NCBI GenBank assembly: GCA_015521265.1 | Contig: WAON01000255.1 | Span: forward strand, 1-5,124 | From: Desulfurococcales archaeon | GTDB taxonomy: Archaea; Thermoproteota; Thermoprotei_A; Sulfolobales; Desulfurococcaceae | DNA: 5,124 nucleotides | Direction: 5' to 3' | Part shown: piece by piece, positions 1 through 4,051 of the stretch | How positions within the stretch are numbered: the stretch's first letter is position 1 | Layout of the letters: every line of letters begins with the position of its first letter | The notes under the pieces: generated by a model | What the model was told of the DNA's origin: nothing | The model's database searches: none | What the model saw: only the letters and a program-made list of their open reading frames with translations | Translations under genes and position numbers: made by a program

Positions 1-180
1 GATAAATACCAGTCTATTATTAGGGAGATCGAGAGGATGAAGATCTCCAAGATCCTTGAGGAGAAGAAAAAGATGGTTAAGGAAAAATTAAAGCAGGGTA
101 AACGTAGATTAACACTAGAGGAGATAATGGTATTATATAGTGATGTTGATGACATACTCGGCGAGAACAGGGATGAATAG
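1..180 (+). CDS. C-terminal end of a charged coiled-coil protein (COG1340-like), 5' partial
   Basis: The first 59 codons form an open frame that enters from the left edge and stops at TAG 178-180. The peptide is almost entirely charged helix (heptad-like stretches such as ILEEKKKMVKEKLKQGKRR) followed by a short tail, LTLEEIMVLYSDVDDILG. A Lys/Glu coiled coil ending in 'KEKLKxGK(R)LTxEE' resembles the C-terminus of the archaeal coiled-coil proteins grouped as COG1340, which have no settled biochemical role; this match is from memory and rests on the tail only. It overlaps the next gene by 8 bases, so the two are probably co-transcribed and translationally coupled. The coding call is firm, the family call is weak. 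Another coiled-coil protein could end the same way. Confidence 0.6.
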   Translation, partial: DKYQSIIREIERMKISKILEEKKKMVKEKLKQGKRRLTLEEIMVLYSDVDDILGENRDE

Positions 181-1252
181 AAAGAAGGTTCTCGTCCTTG
201 TGATCGACATAGATGATGATTTGGGCAGTGTTGGGATTAAGACACCAATAATTGGTTTTAGTGAAGTACAGAGTAAAGCTTTGGAGTTTGCACGTAGAAA
301 ACCTAGTGATTCGGATGTAAATGCTCTTTTCGCAGGGTTATCTATTTATGAAAAACTTAAAAGAATGGGGCATGATGTCGAGATCGCTGTTATAGCTGGT
401 GATCGAGAGGATAGGACTAGGGGTCTTTTAAGAGTTAACAGTGTTCTCGATGAATTGAAGAATACTATTGGATTTGAAGACGTATATTTCGTTAGCGATG
501 GTGTATCCGATGAACAATTACTCCCGGTAGTAGGTAATTATGGTAGAGTTATTGGTGTTGAAAGAGTAATAGTTGAACAGTCGCCGGGTATTGAAGAAAC
601 ATATATTCTACTTATCCGGTACCTTAAGAAAGCCTTTAGTGAGAAGCCTTACTCGAAATTCTTTCTAGGAATTCCTGGTGTTTTACTAGTAATCTTCTCT
701 ATAATGGCTTTAGCCGGTTTGTCGCAGTATATATGGGATGTTATACTCTTACTACTCGGTATAATCTTCATGGTCAAGGGTTTCGGGTTCACCGGGTGGT
801 TGAGGGAGAAGTGGGAACACTCCCCTCTTATCGCCGTCTTATACGTATCCTCAATGCTATTCCTATCACTCGCATTGTTCATGACTGGCTTGATAATATA
901 TTTTAAAGGTTGGACTATTGACGCCCTGATCGGCGTGATAAGATATACGACTTTCCCATACCTGCTGGGAGTTCTACTATTGTATGGTGGTAGGTTATTC
1001 GATAAAGTCATATCTGCTAATCCTCACTTGTTGTGGCGCGATTCCCTCATAATTATACCCGTTGTATTCCTCCTTATTATTGCTGAGAGCATCCTACCAG
1101 AGCTGGAGAATAGTAGGGAGCTTGGAACATATTATTTACTCAACATATTGTTCTCCTCTAACGTAGTAATTTTATTATTCATAGCAGTAATAGTTACATT
1201 TGCTACAACGCTCTTCTTTGTGATCCTGGATAGACTGCTTGCAAATAAATAA
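173..1252 (+). CDS. DUF373 family membrane protein
   Basis: A 359-residue protein with a soluble N-terminal domain (residues 1 to about 160) and about six predicted membrane helices: roughly 164-184, 189-206, 221-245, 254-272, 291-308 and 331-353. The N-terminus (KKVLVLVIDIDDDLG) and the block PSDSDVNALFAGLSIYEKL near residue 45 are typical of DUF373, an archaeal family whose function is unknown. The acidic IDIDDD run sits where a nucleotide- or metal-binding loop of a Rossmann-like fold could be, which is inference. ATG 173 was chosen because the family begins right before the KxxLVLxIDxDDD strand. An in-frame GTG at 140 would add 11 residues of unrelated sequence lying inside the upstream gene. 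The gene overlaps the upstream coiled-coil gene by 8 bases and converges on the prenyltransferase gene with a 3-base gap. Its proximity to lipid-carrier synthesis is suggestive only. Confidence 0.88.
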   Translation: MNRKKVLVLVIDIDDDLGSVGIKTPIIGFSEVQSKALEFARRKPSDSDVNALFAGLSIYEKLKRMGHDVEIAVIAGDREDRTRGLLRVNSVLDELKNTIGFEDVYFVSDGVSDEQLLPVVGNYGRVIGVERVIVEQSPGIEETYILLIRYLKKAFSEKPYSKFFLGIPGVLLVIFSIMALAGLSQYIWDVILLLLGIIFMVKGFGFTGWLREKWEHSPLIAVLYVSSMLFLSLALFMTGLIIYFKGWTIDALIGVIRYTTFPYLLGVLLLYGGRLFDKVISANPHLLWRDSLIIIPVVFLLIIAESILPELENSRELGTYYLLNILFSSNVVILLFIAVIVTFATTLFFVILDRLLANK

Positions 1253-1255
1253 ATG
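1242..1255 (-). terminator. T-rich 3' end of the prenyltransferase gene
   Basis: Read on the minus strand, the bases just after the prenyltransferase stop are CATTTATTTATTTG, with three runs of T. Archaeal termination is commonly driven by T-rich stretches without a hairpin, so this is a reasonable candidate. It lies inside the last codons of the convergent DUF373 gene, so termination here implies an RNA that overlaps that gene's 3' end in antisense. Confidence 0.35.
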
Positions 1256-2050
1256 TTATCTTCCAAACCTTCTCTCACGATGCTGATAGCTTCTAATGGC
1301 TCTCCAGAAATCGATCTTCCTGAATTCGGGCCAGAAGGCTTCGCAGAAGTATAATTCACTATAGGCTGACTGCCATAGTAGGAAATTACTGATTCGTTCT
1401 TCACCGCTTGTCCTAATTATTAAGTCTGGGTCGGGTACTCCGTTAGTGTATAGGTACTTGGAAAATGTTTTTTCATCTATATCGTCAATACTTAACTTGT
1501 GTTCAACTATATCTCTTGAAAGCTTTTTAACGGCTTCAATGATTTCCTGTCTACCTCCATAACATAGGGCGATGTTTAATACTCCACCATCATAATCCTT
1601 TGTTACCTCCTCTACTTTCCTAGCAAGATCCACTATATCCTTCGGAATCAAGTCTAATCTGCCGAAAACTTTGACCCTGATCCTATTCTTATGGATCTTC
1701 TCCATATTTAATAGTTCGCGGAGCCCTCTCCTAGCAATATCGAATAACCTCTCCCGCTCCTTCAAAGGCCTATGGAGGCAGTTTTCACTAGACATAGCGT
1801 AAATAGTTACAACCTTTATGCCCAGCTCCCAGATCCAGTCTAATACCTCCTTTAACCTCTCATAACCATACATATGGCCCATCGACGTATCTAAACCGAT
1901 CCTCCTAGCCCATCTCCTATTACCATCAGGTATAATCCCAACATGAACAGGGAAGGGGCCGTTTTTTATTTGCTGCCAAAGCCATTTCTCGTAGATCCCG
2001 TACATCGGTTTTAATAAGTAGTTTAAAAAGGGTAAAACTTTCTTAATCAA
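1256..2050 (-). CDS. uppS: Cis-prenyltransferase (archaeal polyprenyl diphosphate synthase)
   Basis: This 264-residue enzyme adds isopentenyl diphosphate units in cis configuration to an allylic primer, giving the long polyprenyl diphosphate that becomes the archaeal sugar carrier (dolichyl-type phosphate) for N-glycosylation. It acts at the inner face of the membrane. All family blocks are present: HVGIIPDGNRRWA with catalytic Asp42; GH at 58-59; YAMSSEN at 84-90; LCYGGRQEI at 162-170; and PDPDLIIRTSGEERISNFLL at 206-225, with Arg213, Arg219 and Ser221 for diphosphate binding. WQSAYSELYF contains Glu232, the Mg2+ ligand, and the C-terminus is RERRFGR. The N-terminal EKWLWQQIKNGPFPxH is usual for archaeal members. 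The likely start is TTG 2050; an in-frame ATG at residue 16 is a weaker alternative. Product chain length cannot be read from the sequence. It is divergent from the NTPase gene and convergent with DUF373. Confidence 0.95.
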   Translation of the reverse strand: MIKKVLPFLNYLLKPMYGIYEKWLWQQIKNGPFPVHVGIIPDGNRRWARRIGLDTSMGHMYGYERLKEVLDWIWELGIKVVTIYAMSSENCLHRPLKERERLFDIARRGLRELLNMEKIHKNRIRVKVFGRLDLIPKDIVDLARKVEEVTKDYDGGVLNIALCYGGRQEIIEAVKKLSRDIVEHKLSIDDIDEKTFSKYLYTNGVPDPDLIIRTSGEERISNFLLWQSAYSELYFCEAFWPEFRKIDFWRAIRSYQHRERRFGR

Positions 2051-2065
2051 ACCCTGGAAACCCCC

Positions 2066-2074
2066 TAATATAAA
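2066..2074 (-). promoter_or_regulatory. TATA-like element for the prenyltransferase gene
   Basis: The minus strand reads TTTATATTA here, centred about 20 bases before the TTG start at 2050. Archaeal TATA boxes normally sit 26-27 bases before the transcript start. If this box is used, the RNA would begin at or just inside the assigned start codon, implying a leaderless message or the downstream ATG. The palindromic TTATATAA at 2109-2116 could instead serve this strand and would leave a leader of about 36 bases. Confidence 0.4.
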
Positions 2075-2108
2075 CCTTTACCAGAATTCTCCTATACTTA
2101 AACCAGTC

Positions 2109-2116
2109 TTATATAA
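2109..2116 (+). promoter_or_regulatory. TATA box TTATATAA upstream of the DUF84 NTPase gene
   Basis: A perfect 8-base palindromic TATA element. Its centre is about 26 bases before TTG 2139, so transcription is predicted to start close to that codon. This argues against the earlier in-frame TTG at 2118, which lies only two bases past the box and would not be transcribed. Because it is palindromic and lies between divergent genes, it could also bind TBP in the other orientation. Confidence 0.55.
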
Positions 2117-2126
2117 GTTGTTAAGT

Positions 2127-2133
2127 GGTGGTG
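2127..2133 (+). promoter_or_regulatory. Ribosome binding site GGTGGTG deciding the NTPase start
   Basis: GGTGG matches the archaeal anti-Shine-Dalgarno tail (CACCTC) and lies five bases before TTG 2139. It supports that TTG over TTG 2118. The TATA box spacing predicts a transcript starting near 2138-2141, which would exclude this site, so either transcription starts earlier or the match is fortuitous. Confidence 0.4.
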
Positions 2134-2138
2134 TAGTA

Positions 2139-2702
2139 TTGGAGTGTTGTGTTATTGGTAGTCTTAATGAAGCAAAGATTCGTGGAGCCCGTAGGGCATT
2201 ATCATTACTAGGTATAAGTGATTTGAGACCAGTAGAAGTTGCTACAGCAAATCCTCAGCCTGTGGGATTGGACGAGATTATTGATGGTGCTGTTACTAGA
2301 GCTTTAAAAGCTAGGGAAAAATATCCGAAATGCTACGGTCTAGGTGTGGAGGCAGGCATAATAATCGTTGGAGACTACTACTTCAGCGGGCAAATCGCGG
2401 TTTTTACCAATGGGGAAAAATACAGTATTGGAACAAGCATGTTCTTCCCCCTTCCTAAAAGCATTGGTGAAAAAATAATAGGAAAAGGTGTCGAGTTGAA
2501 GGTTTTAATGATTAAGGAGACGGGTATAGAGGATATAGCTTCAAGTATTGGAGCCATAGGCCATTATACGCAGGGCTTCATTACAAGAACTGATCTATCT
2601 TACCAAGCAGTACTCTCAGCTATAATCCCCTGGTTAAACCCAGAAGAATACAAGAACACACTACAGCCTTTAAGTAAACTATTAACCGGGAAACCCTTAT
2701 AA
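2139..2702 (+). CDS. Inosine/xanthosine triphosphatase (DUF84 family, non-canonical purine NTPase)
   Basis: A 187-residue member of the DUF84/YjjX family, which hydrolyses ITP and XTP (deaminated purine nucleotides) so they do not enter RNA or DNA. Visible family features are the N-terminal strand and loop VIGSLNEAKIRGARRAL (residues 5-21), in place of the usual V(G/A)S.NP.K...; QPVGLDEIIDGAVTRAL (40-56); GLGVEAGI with Glu71 (67-74); then a strand with SGQIAVF and a FFPLPKSIGEKII segment. The length is normal for the family. The start is TTG 2139, supported by GGTGGTG at 2127-2133 five bases upstream and by the TATA position. A TTG at 2118 would add seven residues (MLSGGVV) that the family does not need. 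LNEAK replaces the common TNPxK, and the adjacent Cys3-Cys4 pair is unusual. It is transcribed away from the prenyltransferase. Confidence 0.87.
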   Translation: MECCVIGSLNEAKIRGARRALSLLGISDLRPVEVATANPQPVGLDEIIDGAVTRALKAREKYPKCYGLGVEAGIIIVGDYYFSGQIAVFTNGEKYSIGTSMFFPLPKSIGEKIIGKGVELKVLMIKETGIEDIASSIGAIGHYTQGFITRTDLSYQAVLSAIIPWLNPEEYKNTLQPLSKLLTGKPL

Positions 2703-2704
2703 AA
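2697..2704 (+). promoter_or_regulatory. TATA-like element upstream of the S8e gene
   Basis: TTATAAAT overlaps the stop codon of the NTPase gene. It predicts a transcript start near 2727 and a leader of roughly 48 bases before S8e, carrying the strong ribosome binding site. Placement is plausible but rests on one AT-rich match in an AT-rich genome. Confidence 0.4.
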
Positions 2705-2764
2705 TCCCATAATCCATCATATCAATAACAGCTCGGCAAGATGTAAGGGTAAATAATGATTAAA

Positions 2765-2769
2765 GGTGG
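2765..2769 (+). promoter_or_regulatory. Ribosome binding site GGTGG for S8e
   Basis: AAAGGTGGT precedes ATG 2775 with five bases between GGTGG and the start. It decides against GTG 2766, which is itself part of this site. Confidence 0.75.
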
Positions 2770-2774
2770 TTTTT

Positions 2775-3167
2775 ATGGCTTGGTACCAAGGAAATGATTT
2801 AAAGAAACCAACTGGTGGTAAAAAAGCTCGTCATAGGAATAAGAGGAAGCACGAACTAGGCAGACCCCCAACGATGACAAAGTTGGGAACAAAAGATCAA
2901 GTAAAGATTATCAGGGTTAGAGGAGGAAACTTAAAAGTCCGGCTGCAAAGAGCTAGTTATGTAAACGTAGCAGATAGAGAATCTAAAACCGTTAAAAAAC
3001 TTAAAATACTAGAAATAGTCGAAACACCTTCAAATCCTCAACTAGTTCGAGGGAACTATATTACTAAAGGAACTATTGTTAGGACGGAAATGGGATTAGT
3101 ACGAATAACTTCAAGGCCAGGCCAGGAGGGAGTGTTAAACGGGGTGCTTATTAAAAAGGAAGCCTAG
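2775..3167 (+). CDS. rps8e: 30S ribosomal protein S8e
   Basis: A 130-residue small-subunit ribosomal protein of the archaeal/eukaryotic eS8 family, which binds 16S rRNA; it has no bacterial counterpart. The N-terminus is diagnostic: MAWYQGNDLKKPTGGK, then the basic KARHRNKRKHELGRPP (residues 17-32). TKLG, the VRGGNLKVRL strand and LRASYVNV-like blocks follow. The C-terminal half carries ETPSNPQLVRGNYITKGTIV and ITSRPGQEGVLNGVL, the conserved close of the short archaeal form. Length is as expected for archaea (about 125-130), lacking the insertions of the eukaryotic protein. The start is ATG 2775, with the Shine-Dalgarno site right before it. It lies 55 bases upstream of SRP19 on the same strand and is probably co-transcribed with it. 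Confidence 0.97.
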   Translation: MAWYQGNDLKKPTGGKKARHRNKRKHELGRPPTMTKLGTKDQVKIIRVRGGNLKVRLQRASYVNVADRESKTVKKLKILEIVETPSNPQLVRGNYITKGTIVRTEMGLVRITSRPGQEGVLNGVLIKKEA

Positions 3168-3222
3168 AACAATACGCTTTCCAATCTGTACTTCGGCAAG
3201 GGTTTTCCTCTAATATTAATTA

Positions 3223-3549
3223 GTGAAAGTGATCGTTTTGAGCAGGGAATACCGCGGTAGGAAAATAGTCATCTATCCGGAATATCTCGATTCTAAGAAA
3301 TCCCGTAGTGAAGGGAGAAGAATCCCCCTTAAACAAGCAGTCCCAAACCCTACTCTCGAGGAGATAGCTCGAGCAGCTGAAGAGTTAGGGTTAAACCCTA
3401 TAATTGAGGAGGAAAAAGCTTACCCGAGAGACTGGTGGGGGAGGAGAGGACGGGTCATCGTTGATAAGTCCGGGTCTAAACTTGAAACACTTAGAAGGAT
3501 CGCTGAGCAAATAAAGTCTAAACGGAGAATGAGTAATTACCGGTATTAA
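3223..3549 (+). CDS. srp19: Signal recognition particle 19 kDa protein
   Basis: A 108-residue RNA-binding protein that clamps the tips of helices 6 and 8 of 7S RNA and so lets SRP54 bind, giving the archaeal SRP that targets membrane and secreted proteins. Family signatures are clear: IVIYPEYLDSKKSRSEGRRI (residues 15-34), then AVPNPTLEEI, and EKAYPRDWWGRRGRVIV (64-80). A basic C-terminal helix (LRRIAEQIKSKRR) ends the protein. Length is normal. The start is uncertain. GTG 3223 is the first option; GTG 3229 (two codons on) and TTG 3238 are alternatives, the last preceded by GTGATC at 3229-3234, which pairs well with the 16S tail. All give the full family core because it begins near residue 15. 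There is no good promoter, so transcription from the S8e promoter is likely. Confidence 0.94.
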   Translation: MKVIVLSREYRGRKIVIYPEYLDSKKSRSEGRRIPLKQAVPNPTLEEIARAAEELGLNPIIEEEKAYPRDWWGRRGRVIVDKSGSKLETLRRIAEQIKSKRRMSNYRY

Positions 3550-3557
3550 CAAAGTAA

Positions 3558-3588
3558 TAATACTCACGTCCTACTACGAAACGTATTA
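3558..3588 (+). repeat. Small inverted repeat after SRP19
   Basis: TAATAC (3558-3563) and GTATTA (3583-3588) are reverse complements separated by 19 bases, nine bases after the SRP19 stop. A six-pair AT-rich stem with a long loop is weak. It could be an RNA 3'-end structure or chance. Confidence 0.2.
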
Positions 3589-3607
3589 CTGGAAAATTTC
3601 GTATCCA

Positions 3608-3615
3608 TATAAATA
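3608..3615 (+). promoter_or_regulatory. TATA-like element in the SRP19-gar1 spacer
   Basis: TATAAATA, followed by TT, is a good archaeal TATA match. It predicts transcription from about 3635-3638, giving a leader of about 95 bases before gar1 or a message that begins at the mini-ORF ATG at 3635. It may be an upstream promoter for the gar1-tfb pair in addition to the proximal one at 3686. Confidence 0.4.
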
Positions 3616-3634
3616 TTCCCGTATTACCAACGCC

Positions 3635-3670
3635 ATGGAACATTGGATTCTATTTACCCGAATTCTTTAG
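3635..3670 (+). CDS. Possible 11-codon leaderless mini-ORF upstream of gar1 (speculative)
   Basis: ATG 3635 opens the peptide MEHWILFTRIL and stops at TAG 3668. The ATG lies about 24 bases past the centre of the TATA-like element at 3608, close to where a transcript would begin, so a leaderless start is possible. It has no Shine-Dalgarno site. Nothing about the peptide is recognisable, and short ORFs of this size arise by chance. It is listed because it is the only open frame in the 181-base spacer placed correctly for a promoter. Confidence 0.12.
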   Translation: MEHWILFTRIL

Positions 3671-3685
3671 TTAATAAATGGGAAA

Positions 3686-3693
3686 CTATAAAC
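3686..3693 (+). promoter_or_regulatory. TATA box proximal to gar1
   Basis: CTATAAAC is preceded by purine-rich GGAAA (3681-3685), which fits a BRE. Its spacing predicts a transcript start near 3716, leaving a leader of about 15 bases that contains the gar1 ribosome binding site. Confidence 0.5.
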
Positions 3694-3721
3694 ACGTAAT
3701 ACCCCCTCCCAAAGATTTTAT

Positions 3722-3726
3722 GGTGG
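3722..3726 (+). promoter_or_regulatory. Ribosome binding site GGTGG for gar1
   Basis: GGTGG sits four bases before ATG 3731 and matches the archaeal 16S anti-Shine-Dalgarno. This is the clearest translation signal in the right half and fixes the gar1 start. Confidence 0.75.
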
Positions 3727-3730
3727 AAGA

Positions 3731-4045
3731 ATGAAGAAGCTTGGAAAGGTCTCGAATAAAACGAGGGATGGATTAATAGTTGTACAATCAATATTAAAAG
3801 ATCCCCGCCGATTAGTAGGCGCCTTAGTATATGATGAAGACTTGAAAAAGATTGGTAAAATAATCGATGTAATAGGTAGAATAGACTCCCCATATGTCGT
3901 GATAAAACCAATAACACATGAGTATGTCGAGCTCCTAGAACTAGGCTCAAACGTCTACTACCGCATCGAGAAGAAGACAAAACGCTACGGTAAGAAGGGC
4001 AGGAAGAAAAGGGGAGGGGGAAGGCGTAAGAGGAGGAAAAGGTGA
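3731..4045 (+). CDS. gar1: H/ACA ribonucleoprotein subunit Gar1
   Basis: A 104-residue protein of the Gar1/Naf1 fold. In archaea Gar1 binds the Cbf5 catalytic subunit of box H/ACA RNPs and helps substrate turnover during RNA-guided pseudouridylation of rRNA. Family features are the opening strand LGKVSNKTRDGLIVVQ, a middle segment GALVYDEDLKKIGKIIDVIG (residues 30-49), and DSPYVVIKP, which together make the six-stranded barrel. VELLELGSNVYY follows. From about residue 83 the tail is almost pure Lys/Arg/Gly (KKGRKKRGGGRRKRRKR), probably RNA-contacting and reminiscent of the GAR tails of eukaryotic Gar1. The start is ATG 3731 with GGTGG upstream. The UGA stop (4043-4045) abuts the TFB reading frame, which is the same frame. 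gar1 followed by tfb is a neighbour pair seen in many archaea. Confidence 0.93.
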   Translation: MKKLGKVSNKTRDGLIVVQSILKDPRRLVGALVYDEDLKKIGKIIDVIGRIDSPYVVIKPITHEYVELLELGSNVYYRIEKKTKRYGKKGRKKRGGGRRKRRKR

Positions 4046-4046
4046 T
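4041..4046 (+). promoter_or_regulatory. Ribosome binding site GGTGAT spanning the gar1 stop, before the presumed ACG start of tfb
   Basis: GGTGAT matches six bases of the crenarchaeal anti-Shine-Dalgarno (ATCACC) and overlaps the UGA of gar1. It is five bases before ACG 4052, the same spacing as for S8e. A second site, GGAGG at 4032-4036, is five bases before the out-of-frame GTG 4042. Because Arg/Gly codons in the gar1 tail create such motifs by themselves, neither is decisive. Confidence 0.5.
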
Positions 4047-4051
4047 TAAAT

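Noticed and set aside
140..172. GTG 140 as the start of the DUF373 gene
   Set aside because: It lies inside the upstream gene and adds residues unlike the family N-terminus; ATG 173 starts right before the conserved strand.
2118..2138. TTG 2118 as the NTPase start
   Set aside because: It abuts the TATA box and would not be transcribed from it; the Shine-Dalgarno site and family N-terminus favour TTG 2139.
3550..3730. Box C/D or H/ACA guide RNA in the spacer before gar1
   Set aside because: No paired C (RTGATGA) and D (CTGA) boxes and no convincing hairpin followed by ACA were found.
3972..4043. Purine-rich tract near the gar1 end as a repeat or regulatory element
   Set aside because: It is explained by Lys, Arg and Gly codons of the Gar1 basic tail.
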